In this document: positions 11,585-21,949 of the stretch, piece by piece | Layout: every line of letters starts with the position of its first letter | Position numbering within the stretch: position 1 is the stretch's first letter | Source: Saksenaea vasiformis B4078 | Taxonomy: Eukaryota > Mucoromycota > Mucoromycetes > Mucorales > Saksenaeaceae | Direction of reading: 5' to 3' | DNA: 64,000 bases | Assembly (NCBI GenBank): GCA_000697055.1 | Contig: JNDT01001818.1 | Coordinates: 124,001 to 188,000 of the forward strand | Made by a program: the position numbers and the translations under genes | Notes under the pieces: generated by a model | Seen by the model: the letters and a program-made list of their open reading frames with translations, nothing else | What the model was told of the DNA's origin: nothing | The model's database searches: none

Positions 11585-12511
11585 AGTAGTAAGAGGAAAA
11601 AAGAGGGAACGGAAAGAAGAAAGTAGTTTTTGATCACACCACAACAAGCAACCATATTTTTTTTCTTTTACTTTTTTTGCCTATCTCGTTTTACTGAAAC
11701 AAAAATAGCTCTGTTACACTGACAATTTAGTCCACTGAGCGTAACCATGTTATAATCTCCTGTTTAGATGATACTCCTTTACTGATTTTTGAGCCAATCG
11801 TTAATCAGAGATAGCTCGCGTTATTCGCTACTTCATTTTTTCTGCCACAGCAAATACAAATTTTTTCTCGCTAAAGTGATCGGAAAACTCCGGCTTAAGA
11901 CATGTTCAAACTTTTTTCTTAACCTCTTGGTACAGTAGCACCAAACGTGGGCTGGTGCTCTGTGTACATACGCTCGATGTAATGGACTCTCACAGATCTT
12001 TTTTTAAAAGCAATTCAGATTGGCAAGGAAAAACGCGTCGGTGTCAGCGTAGGCAATTTCGGGAGTGGCACTATTTATCCGATTTGATGAGCGAATCACT
12101 GACAGAAGCATATCCATAGCGTGAAGTTCGGTTAGCGCTATCCCAGGCGTTTTGATTATACAGTTTTGGGGTTCAGTATCTGTATAAGCTTACAATTATA
12201 TGCTACGGAAGCTGAAATAGTTCGCTGGCAGTAGTCAACAATGTCGAGGGCATACGTATTCCTAGGTAACGAACGCAACTTATAGACGTACGTCCTTATG
12301 TTTACAAACGAGGTAAATAACTGCTTTTTCTCCAAAACTTGTTACAGCATTGGTTTTTTTCTTACAATTGATACAATGCCTCGTGTTGCTGAAAGACTGA
12401 AGTTGAGTAGTAATATTGAGAGTGCAGATGTACCTGAATCAGGAAGAATAGGAATCCAAAAGAACAGAGCTGTGATTTCGAAGATTTCGAAAGTCTCGGT
12501 GCCATTTATTC
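11585..12511. other. Upstream region of the GT2 gene, no gene seen
   Basis: Probable promoter DNA of the minus-strand glycosyltransferase. A plus open frame begins at 12298 and runs into the start of element B1 (ending at 12627). The part lying in the element is repeat sequence, so I do not treat it as a gene. Confidence 0.45.
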
Positions 12512-13664
12512 ACGACAAATTATTCGATTTTTCCCATGACTTTGCGTCTATTCGAAGGTATTTGGCGTCACTTCCTGATAAACTCTGCGTTTTGGAGTAT
12601 CTTTTTTACGTTCATCTAATTATATGACTTTCGTATCATACTCTTCCATGTTACGTTTGAGCCATTGATAGCTTCCCATTATCTAAGGCAGAGACAGAAT
12701 TTCATTGTCTCGTGCAAAGGACATCAAAGATAGGACCCGGTTATCCCGTGTTAAACATAGGATTCTTTGGCTCATGCAAAAGACGTGGTAATGATCGAAT
12801 TTTTTTTACATCATGCCAAAAGGTGTGTGAAAGGTAATTTTCTTTATCTCAAGCAAAAGACGTGTCTGTGATAGGCATATCGTGTCATACAAAGGATAAA
12901 TCAGTGACCAGGTTCTTTTGACTCATAAAAGCGGTGTCTCAGAAACAGGATTCCGTCGTCTCATGCAAAAAGGGCGTTGAAGGTAAGTTTCTTTTATCTC
13001 ACACAGAAAGGACGTCTCAGATAATGGAAAGTGATGCATATTTAAAGGGAGCACTTCTTTTTCCTCTTTTTTTTTCTTCTTCTTTGGCTCTGTTGGTACA
13101 AACATCCCCGGTATGGATGTCAACTTTTTATTACATATCCGGGATTACTCATTTTTTTATATGCTGGTTAGGCTGCATGATCGCTGTCCCGAACCGCCTT
13201 GTCCGTGTTGGTACTTTATTCCCACACTCAAAGTGCGTAAGCGTTGTCCACCAACTCAGTATTGCTCATCTTCCGGAATAGATTGCCAGGCGTTGTATCG
13301 CTTCAATTCCTCTGCACGCCGTCCAACAATGGCCGCTCCAATGTCGTCGGGTCTCCCCAACCTCTCGCCGCCCCCACCAAATCAGGTACGGGGCTTTGGC
13401 CACCGTCGACGGGCAGGATTACCCTTTTGGGGTAAGTGAAAAGATATCAAAGCGCCTTTCATTCATTAACCATGAATTATCTTTTATGCTACTCGAATAA
13501 ATTTTGCGTCCGCTGAAGACCAAGTTCATGTAAGTTGGTTAATATTCAGACGAAACATTGATGTACTGATGGCCTCATATTTAATTCTTCTTTAGCGCAA
13601 ACTTGGCTCTTCAGAGACGCAAGGTTTATTTAGTGTAGCGTAAAAAGTAATTCAATAGGCAGTA
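12512..13664 (+). repeat. Dispersed element, subfamily B, copy B1
   Basis: About 1.15 kb, collinear with 24150-25305. The left edge is approximate (similarity is clear from GATTTTTCCCATGACTTTG at 12526). The left arm, about 12690-13060, is a series of imperfect direct repeats built on the motif TCTCATGCAAAGGACGTGTC. Then come a TATA-like CATATTTAAAGGGA near 13037, a pyrimidine tract, TTTGGCTCTGTT, CGCTGTCCCGAACC near 13182, a C-rich patch, an intron-like segment 13432-13595 with a GTAAGT donor and CTTTAG acceptor, and a CAGTA terminus at 13660-13664. The right two-thirds is related to subfamily A. Short open frames across it are not conserved between the two copies apart from the residues next to the donor. 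Confidence 0.72.
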
Positions 13665-16541
13665 TGTTAGCGAACAGTCATTGACCTTACTATATGCCAG
13701 TATTGTATCTGCGCCGCATCTTGCTCCCAGGATCCTATTCTTTGTGCTTCCGAACAGGACAATCGGTTGTTTCGGGAGCTTGACGGCAAGAGATCGAAGC
13801 AAGAGGCAAAAAAGCAGTGATTCATCATCTATCGACCGCTCAGCACAATTGAATATCATGATGTGTTCAAAGAAACGCCGTTTAAACCACAGGGGGACGT
13901 TCAAGTCCTCCGGAAGGTCCAAAGATTGCACATATCTTGCCTATGTGCATTTCGCGCGTCATCTCTTTTAGAAGATCTTCTGCGAATTAAACAGGCGTTC
14001 CTCTGCTGACTAGATTACTCTATGTATTGAACGAGGAGTTTTCGATAAACGCGTTATATATATTTTACTGGCTCATTTTTAACTTAAATTCTAGGCATGA
14101 TTGTAGATGATGTTGTGAACCACCTGCCTGTATATCAAATATGCATCAGTATCCTAAAGGAAGAAGACTACCGGGTCATAGACCATATACGAATATCAAA
14201 GGGTGAACAAATAAATAAACAGATGACGGAACAGGATAGCGGTTACTGAACCAAACGAGCGAGAACTCGAAAGAGAGATCATTATCAATGTTTCCTGCAA
14301 ATGCAAGTGACGAGTTAATAACACGGGACAAGCAAAGAAGAATAGGTTTTTATCGTTAACAGATGCAAATGGAGACATGTCATGTAAAAAGATGAAACTT
14401 TATATTGCTTATGAATATACTAAACATCAATCGATTTGCGGGATATTGTTGTCGATTACCAATTATGACCAGATGGGCGATGTGAATTGACTTCCAGAGG
14501 TGTCACGGCTGAAAAAGATCGTTCTTTATTCTTTGGGATCGTCTAGAAGATCATAGGTGGATGTCTCTTGCTTATCCCTTTTTGTCTGTGAAACAATTGT
14601 GCCGCCTCGATTAAGAATATTTTGATTGCCATTTTGACGTGTTTCACTTGCCTCAAATAGCTGTCATCATTCTTCACGGTGTCATGTGCATGGAGGTAGG
14701 TAAGCAGAATGTGTGCAGCTGACACTCGATGAGACCATGGTTCTTGAACGAATACGTATGTGTCGTGTTGCATTTTTCCTTGGCTCTTGGGCCACACCGT
14801 GATGATTCGTTCTGTGTGAAATTCATCAAGTGGCAGACCCCTCCCATTGTTGTCTGAGTTACATTTTTGGTTGTTTAGCGCATGCCGAAAATTAGCAATC
14901 TGGTAAATGCCCCTTGTGACAGAAGTCGCGTGGCCCCCGTGATATGCGTGGACTGTGTAGAACCCATCCTACAGGAATGCATTCCCTAGCACGAGGACCG
15001 GGTTTATTATATTTCCATTTACAGTGAGCTTCTCTACACTAGGATACCGTCTCTAAATCGAAGAGACGTTTCGATACCATTAGCAAAGTGACACCCCTAC
15101 CGCAATAATTAGTAACGGCATGCACCTTTCTTCGAGAACGATTCACTAAACTCCAAATTGCAAAGAGACTGAATAAATATAAATAAGCAGGCAAACAAAG
15201 TGAAATAAAAGATATCCAACAGTCTCCAAGAATTTTATGCGTTTCTTTTTTGTTAAACTCATTTATACTACAGCTTCCAGCTGTATTTGTTGAGTGATCG
15301 TCTGCACAGGTGACAGATCGTTTTATTATCATCTGATGCGCAGTATTGTTTATAGACGTGCATAATGTTTATCGAATAAATCTTCACGCTACTCTAAATA
15401 GGTCCTACATCCATGGAGGGCCATGTTTGCACTAAGGAAGGACTGAAATATGCTGTCATCGCTTAATGATTTGGTTACAATATCATCCTCTACTTACATG
15501 AACCTGGAAGCAACATTTATTCGAGCAGCATAAAGATTCTTCCACGTTTGGTAAATGAAAGATATATCATGTCAATTTACATACTCCCAACGACGGCAAC
15601 CTGTCCCACATTTGACGCGATAGGGGTGGCAAGGGGGATTATAGCGAAAAGTCATTACTGAACCATCTCAATGCAAATGTCTGCTTATCCATGCACACTA
15701 ACGTAAAATGCATTATTTCCTTGCGCAATAGCTCATCCCTCCTCAACACAAATTATTCGGTTTGGCACGTATAAAGACATGTAGTTGACACAAACGTTTG
15801 TCCAAATTCCGATATGTTATTCCATTTGATATGGACAGAGAGAACTCCCTTTACTAACGAATCACATAACATGGTGGTACACCAGTATATAGAAGGGCAT
15901 TTTCTTAGAGAAATTGTTACTATGGATGTATCTATACAAAAGGTTCCTGGCTAGCGAATCCAGTACCTATTCTCAACGAAAATTGCTGGTTCAGCGCTGT
16001 TTTTCCGTGATGTTTTTCCTTTGAGTTTCAAAAATTTAATCTCCAAGCCATATGGTTGAACTTGTCTCAAGACCTTTTTTATCGGCTTGCTCCGAACCAA
16101 TCAATCAATCGACAGTGCTTCTTGCTGTCACTCGCTACTTATGCTCCATAAACAAACTATGCAGGTGGCTATAAAAAGCAAAACCGGCAAATGTCGTTGT
16201 TCACTTCTCTCATCCTCTTATGCTGGGCATCTTACCGTCCGCGGCTACGAGTAAAACGATATCCTTGCTTCCATCGCATCGTCAGAAGTAATGATCAGGC
16301 GAAATCGATATACCCGGTTCACCACCCGTCTTCATTGCACACCTTACCATCTCCAAATATCTCTACATATTGCGCCCGTTTTTCCTCATCCTTGCTTACG
16401 AGGACGCATATTAATGGGATATTGAATTAGCCACAAGCAAATATTAGTCTTCCGGAAAGGATGACAGATCTCAAATAATCGAAACAAAGACCGGGGCCAA
16501 TCCTGAGAAAGGACACTCTGTAGTTATATATATGTATTTTA
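13665..16541. other. Gene-poor interval
   Basis: Short open frames on both strands (13626-13971, 14543-14797 minus, 15039-15332 minus, 16191-16430) lack motifs and splice support. No repeat, RNA gene or array is recognised. Confidence 0.4.
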
Positions 16542-17462
16542 CTAATTCTTTATTCTATTCTTTTCTGATAAATCCATCAGATGTCGGGTACCCGTCCGTT
16601 CAGAGAAGTTGTAAAAGTACACGCGACAATCATTCTTATCCGTTTTCTCCATACTACTCACATAAGGGCGATTTTTGATGTAATTGGATACGTTGCTTTG
16701 ATACCTCAGTTCTTCAAGGTAGTTTAGGACATCCAATAGTTCACTCTCACCGTTCTTGCTAAATGAGCGGCTTCTATGATGAAATGTCCGAATGCAGATA
16801 GCGTTGTGCGGTTGTTTAGCCGCCTTGGAAGGCGAATCATCCAGCAGGATCGTGTTGGTGGCATCATATCCCTTCAGCACTCCCCAAACTCTTTCCAGAT
16901 CCTTAATCGTACTTGTTTTTCCACGATACTCTCGCTCTGTCAGTTCGAAATGTTCGCGGTTCCAGAGCAGTCGTAGTTTATCGTAGTACGGTCCAAACAT
17001 CCGGCACATATTTTCGACTGAGCGAGGTTGGGCCGAACTCCATACCATGACATCGTAATGCTGGAAGATTTTCTTCAAGAAGAGGTCTTGATAAGGTCGA
17101 ACGTACATGCTCGCTTTCCTCTGCGTTCGTGAAGCCAATGTACCATTAAGATCTAAGATCAACAACTGTTTCGCGGGCTCCGTCATTGTCACTGATGGTT
17201 GCTCCGTTACGGAAAGATACTTTTCGGTTGGGCCGAAAACAGCACTTTGATGCGTCATGCGTGCGGAAAGAAGCGATGTAGCATGGGCAAATGACTTCAG
17301 AGTGTTTCTAAAGGGCACCATTCTGTTTCTTATGTTTGAAGGCCCGCTGTGCAAAAAGAGAGAGAGAGACACACCCATAACGGAAAAGCCACAGCAGAGA
17401 AGCAACGAACAAGAGTATTTCTTCCGATATGTTATCAACAGGAGCTGCATACTACTTCCCAT
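16542..17462 (-). CDS. FCP1/NIF-type (HAD superfamily) phosphatase-like protein
   Basis: Intronless 306-residue protein with an FCP1-homology (NLI-interacting factor) domain. The family dephosphorylates serine/threonine, for example in the RNA polymerase II CTD, or acts on mitochondrial or nuclear-envelope substrates. The signature LLILDLNGTLASR carries the catalytic first Asp, but the second Asp of DxDxT is Asn (DLNGT), a variant I believe recurs in fungal members and which may alter or weaken catalysis. Further HAD motifs are YDVMVWSSA and ILLDDSPSKAA. The N-terminus has a hydrophobic segment (LLLCCGFSVMGVSLSLFL), compatible with membrane anchoring or an overlong start; M48 or M69 are alternative starts. 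The gene is divergent from the Sec2-like gene. Confidence 0.82.
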   Translation of the reverse strand: MGSSMQLLLITYRKKYSCSLLLCCGFSVMGVSLSLFLHSGPSNIRNRMVPFRNTLKSFAHATSLLSARMTHQSAVFGPTEKYLSVTEQPSVTMTEPAKQLLILDLNGTLASRTQRKASMYVRPYQDLFLKKIFQHYDVMVWSSAQPRSVENMCRMFGPYYDKLRLLWNREHFELTEREYRGKTSTIKDLERVWGVLKGYDATNTILLDDSPSKAAKQPHNAICIRTFHHRSRSFSKNGESELLDVLNYLEELRYQSNVSNYIKNRPYVSSMEKTDKNDCRVYFYNFSERTGTRHLMDLSEKNRIKN

Positions 17463-18159
17463 AAGATAGTCAAGTCGTCCTTAAACCTGCCAAAATTATC
17501 TTGTTGCGGTGTAATGTAAATATGGGTTTACCGACTGACAACAAGGATAACCTAATACTTACATATTTTAGGTAATGTGGAGTCCTAGCAAAGGACGTCA
17601 TGCATAACTTCACAACAGAATCAAACTTAAAATGCTTATCCTTTTTCAGGCACATCCACGCAAAAAGCAAACAGAGGTGAAATTGAAATCATTCAGAAAA
17701 CAAGTTAGCTTTATCCTGTACCACCTTATCCTGTTGTGATTGGCTGAACACTACATACAAGTGTGGTACTACTGTTTGTTGGGCGGTGGCGTTCAAAGAA
17801 TGGAAAAACATGTGTTTCCTCGGAGGATACGTAAGATTTAACACTTTAGCAATTGATAAATAATCATCAAGAAAAAAAAATGTAATAAGGAATATCACGT
17901 CAATATGTGTGTACTAGGCGTCCTCCATTTATCATTATTCAGGGAATATTAAATTTCAGGAAGTAGCACTGAAAAGTGGCTTCATCCCCTTGCGTTATGG
18001 GTGCTTCACCTGTTGAGGGGTCAATGCATGAAATAGCCATATACTTAAAACACCGCAACTGCATGCCATCCGTCTGTCTGTCTGTTTTTTTTTTCCATAT
18101 AAGCAAAGCATATTTCTCTATTTTTCCTTCATTCATCTCCTTTTTTCTCTCTGTGAACG
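17463..18159. promoter_or_regulatory. Shared divergent upstream region of the phosphatase and Sec2-like genes
   Basis: The 697 bp between two divergent start codons must hold both promoters. A strong C/T-rich tract (about 18075-18155: TCTGTCTGTCTG and poly-T/C) sits directly upstream of the plus-strand ATG, as is common at fungal transcription starts. No specific factor site can be named. Confidence 0.45.
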
Positions 18160-19191
18160 ATGGCGTTGGCCTGTAGCACCTTACCGCAACCATCTCTTCA
18201 GATCTCTATTTTCACCTGTCCATGCCAAGATTCGGATGAATGTCCGCGCTGTCAGCTGTCCATGCTATCGTATGTCAACGCATGCCGCACAGTCCAACAC
18301 CAGGCCTACGCACAGCTTCGGAAGTTGCAGCATACAACATATTCCGATAAACTTGTACATCTTCAGAGGACCCTTATACAGCGTGAAGAAGCACTTTGTC
18401 AACGTCTTTCTGAAATCGCATCCCTTCAAGATGATCTTCGCATCATCCGCAAGAAACGTGCTGAGGAGATCTTACTGATAGAGAACCTACAGAAATCAAA
18501 GGCTGCTGCCGAACATGAGCTGGCAGAGCTTAGCCAGAGACTATTTAACGAGGCCCATCAAATGGTCGAGGTTGAACAAAAGCAGAAACGCCAACTGCAA
18601 CACGCGTGTGACCAGTCGCGACGTAAATTGATCAGGACACAAAATGCGCTGGCCGATGTACAAGACCAATTACGATCATTACGAAAAGATGTTTATAGCG
18701 ATGCCTTGGAAGAATTTCGGGAGTTTGCCGAAGCCTTACCAGCCGTGCCTCTTCGTAAACTACATCATCTTGTCTATATGAAGCATTGTTTGACAGAAGA
18801 TATCGAACCCTGTTTACGGTTCGGATCCAGTCCGCAGATCACAAGCCGTAAGATACTCGAGGGTATCCTTGCTAGATCGTGTATAATGGAAGTATTACCA
18901 AAGGAACAACAAAAAGAACCAACTGGTACTACCCGGTTATGGAGCCGGTTTCTCCACCCTTCCGGATGTCAGGCCTGTGGGCGAGATACCACATTGACTC
19001 ATCGATTTCGTATATCCAATTTTGACGAATGGGCATGTATCGACCGGTACTGCCGGGATAGGTTAGCTTCTGTTATGGTTTTTTACGACTTTCTACGGAG
19101 GCTACGTGCAGGCGGCTACCGCCATCGCACGATGACCGATATCTACCAAGAATTCATTCGTCTGAAACTGCAAATGTCGCTGAGCAGGTAA
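18160..19191 (+). CDS. Sec2/Rabin-type Rab guanine-nucleotide exchange factor
   Basis: Intronless 343-residue protein of the Sec2p/Rabin3-Rabin8 family, which activates Sec4/Rab8 on secretory vesicles during polarised exocytosis. Residues about 50-175 form a long heptad-rich coiled coil (LVHLQRTLIQREEALCQRL onwards) corresponding to the Sec2 GEF region. The C-terminal third carries the Rabin-like block: CQACGR...HRFRISNFDEW followed by CIDRYCRDRLASVMVFYDFLRRLRAG. The paired cysteines could bind zinc. The ATG at 18160 follows a pyrimidine-rich leader. The stop TAA overlaps a potential donor (AG|GTAAAC), so an additional 3' exon is possible, though the conserved block is already complete. Confidence 0.88.
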   Translation: MALACSTLPQPSLQISIFTCPCQDSDECPRCQLSMLSYVNACRTVQHQAYAQLRKLQHTTYSDKLVHLQRTLIQREEALCQRLSEIASLQDDLRIIRKKRAEEILLIENLQKSKAAAEHELAELSQRLFNEAHQMVEVEQKQKRQLQHACDQSRRKLIRTQNALADVQDQLRSLRKDVYSDALEEFREFAEALPAVPLRKLHHLVYMKHCLTEDIEPCLRFGSSPQITSRKILEGILARSCIMEVLPKEQQKEPTGTTRLWSRFLHPSGCQACGRDTTLTHRFRISNFDEWACIDRYCRDRLASVMVFYDFLRRLRAGGYRHRTMTDIYQEFIRLKLQMSLSR

Positions 19192-19497
19192 ACGTGCACG
19201 GCAATGGGTCACCGGTTCCTTTACTAAGGATGGCATTGGTAGGATGGGTGCGTTATCGATGGTACTACAGTACTTCGATGTAAGCGTATGGGATGCGTCC
19301 GTAGGTGTGGCTATACCCGAAGATAGCGCGCTGGATCGTACTGCCCTGACACATGAGTTTATGTCATTATCTTTTATAAATCATTTTCTAATATAATGTT
19401 TTCCATTTAATAACACGTTTATTTGTTTCTGATCTGCTCATTTTCTATAAGAATCGTGGATCGGTGGACAGCGCGTAAAAGATGCGGTTGACGTATT
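19192..19497. other. 3' flank of the Sec2-like gene
   Basis: No gene seen. AT-rich stretch with poly(A)-signal-like AATATAATG near 19390, reaching the truncated inner edge of element A2. Confidence 0.45.
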
Positions 19498-19898
19498 CTG
19501 AGCGCGACATTAGTTATTTTACTTACTTAAGTAATGGGTCATAAACGCCACCACAGCTGCGACGGTTCGGGACAGAGGTCATACAGGCTAAACAATACAT
19601 CAAAAGATACGAGTGATCCTGGATGCATATTCCATTAAAAGTACATACCGGGCATGTAAAATGAACAGAGCCAAAGAAAAAAAAGGATTCATGCGTCCCT
19701 TTAAAGACGGCCCCTTTACGCGTTCCGGTTGGTGCGTTGGGGAACCTATTGCAATGGACCAGCGCAATACACGTTTGATTCAGAAGTAAAGGTACCTTAT
19801 TCTCTGCGCAAAGATACGCTGATCCTCACCGCAGGATTGAGGTAGTGTCGATACAAAGTAATATTTGGATGACGTAAATGTGTGCTCAAAATCCAGTA
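19498..19898 (-). repeat. Dispersed element, subfamily A, copy A2 (truncated, inverted)
   Basis: Reverse-complement match to about positions 1901-2305 of copy A1. It has the intact TACTG start at 19898, the ACGTCATCCAA block, the TTTAAA box and the CTCTGTCCCGAACC block, and breaks off within the GTCGCGCTCAG motif. The 3' half with the intron-like segment and CAGTA end is missing. Retention of one terminus only suggests a later deletion or an incomplete insertion. Confidence 0.7.
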
Positions 19899-21949
19899 TT
19901 ATTATCCGCGGGGTAACACAAGCTTGCCTACGTTGTTCCAAGCACTAGTGACAAATTATTGGGGAAGATAGTCAATGCCCACTTAATTGAACAGCGGTGA
20001 GGGCTTCTGATCCATTCGGGCTAGGAAGGGTCCGCGGACATTGTGTACACCCGGTTCACGGAGTTTTTGGGTATTCCGCTATGAAACAGTACGCTGATAA
20101 GTGGACCCTGAGAATAATCTTTAGAGAAACGCTACCTGCCGACAATGGCTTAACACAAAAGATGTCTTCTTCTTTTTTCCAAGACCTTCAATCCCGTTTC
20201 AACAGCAGTCTAACCAAGTTTGTTGTTTATAATTATAAAAAATGATTGACATGGCAGGGCAATCCTTCTATCAAGTATCACAAGTTATGTAATAGGACTG
20301 ATGCTGCAGACGCGATCCAAAAGTCCGACAGTTACGAGAACAACCGATGCGAATTCGTCGTGTAGATAGCGACGCAATATTTCGGGTCGGTGGCTTGACA
20401 AGTTCAGAATGTTAGATTTCTCAGCAAGGCGGAGACACCCTGTCGCACCATCCGTAAAATAAAGTTCGCAACCGTTTAGGCACCTTGGAAATCATATTTC
20501 CCAGGTATATTTGTCAATTCAATATCTGAAATTAGACATTCAACATTTTAGAGAACGGACCTGTGCAGAGCTCTTCATTATCTTTACCTGAACGAGACAT
20601 TCGTTCTCCGCGCACAGGCGTTCCCATAGAAAGACAAACTCTGGAGTCCCAGGAACCGCACGTGCGATCCACCTTCATGATCCACACGCATGGTTGCGAT
20701 CCCTAACAACTTTCACGCATTCACACCGTCAATAAATTGCTGAAAGTGAAGGATGGATACTTGCTACAAGTTATACGATGCATATTGTTAAAACTCCTTG
20801 CTGCTTTCGGATCTTTTTGTCATACTCCTGTGCAGGTTCTTATAACGATCAGCGGTGTTTGTCTTCTTCCGCGATTTCCTTGCACCATTTTTTTTCTTCT
20901 GTATGTAGTGCAAAAAGAATGGACTGTCCTTCTTTCCCTTTCAGACATAGGTTATGATGCAAGAATGGCAATTTGTGTCATTGTAGGGTAACAAGCCTAA
21001 CTTTGACAGGCTGAAAAGACCATCTGCCTTGGTCCCCACAATATAGCAAGCCGTTACGCAATTTATTTTTTAATACAATGGCGCCATAGTTATCTGTGTA
21101 TCCTAAAAAACAAAATTAGCTAGTATATTTTTCAGGCGGCCATGTATAAAAAGCTCATCGCACTACATATGTTAGCAAAGTACTGGATGTTCACTTTCTC
21201 TTTCATCTGAGTCACGTTATGAGAAAGAAAAAAGCATACCAACGCGGATCGACGTCGGTAAATCTGACGAATGAATTGCCTTTGGTCACCTGTTCTCTGT
21301 ACCGAACATTTGATACTTTTTCTTGCTGATGGGTATCTTCGAGGTGGCACTACTATTTCTCATACTCATCTGCGGTGATATACCTCAGCCCATCATCGTT
21401 TCCTATCGGAAAGTTTGGCGGGAATACGAAGCGTTGTTACGGTGAAGCCAGGTCGTCGACAACGAGCGTTTCATCTGCAGTGGACGACTAGTTTAATGTA
21501 AAATAGCCCTACGGAGACTTTTTCCCGATGGATGATAGTTCTCCTGATGATAAAAAAAGGGAAAAAAAGGGAAAATGTCTTTTCTTACTCACCATTCGGA
21601 ACAATACTTTTCTTCTTTGGTTACAGACCCTGATTGCTGTATTCAGATGTGCCCTCAATTTTTCTGGGCGGCGGGTTGCACAAACATCTGATCCAATGGG
21701 ATGAATCGGGACTGCCTTAATGATTTTTTGATGGCCCGAACACGCTGGCCACAGGCATTGAAAAGGATAGAAATCCTTAAATTCGCAATACTGTGTAACC
21801 TCTTTTCTTTTGCAACCACACAGCCTTTGTTATCTGTCTTTTTGAAATAGATAAAAAGAACACCTTATCTCAGGTGATGTCACACAGCATCGTATTTCTA
21901 TAAAACGTTTCTTGTTTTATCTTTTTGTCCTGTCATTCTTCTTTAACAT
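19899..21949. other. Gene-poor interval upstream of the nucleoside transporter
   Basis: Short unsupported open frames only (for example 19997-20245 and 20737-20991). The final 100 bp before 21950 is pyrimidine-rich (TTGTTTTATCTTTTTGTCC) and probably contains the transporter promoter or leader. Confidence 0.4.

Noticed and set aside
12298..12627. 109-codon plus open frame at the left edge of element B1
   Set aside because: Its 3' part is repeat sequence; the equivalent stretch in B2 has stops, so it is not conserved as protein.
13113..13439. Pro/Arg-rich open frame within element B1
   Set aside because: The corresponding B2 frame differs apart from the residues next to the splice-like donor; probably chance openness of a C-rich segment.
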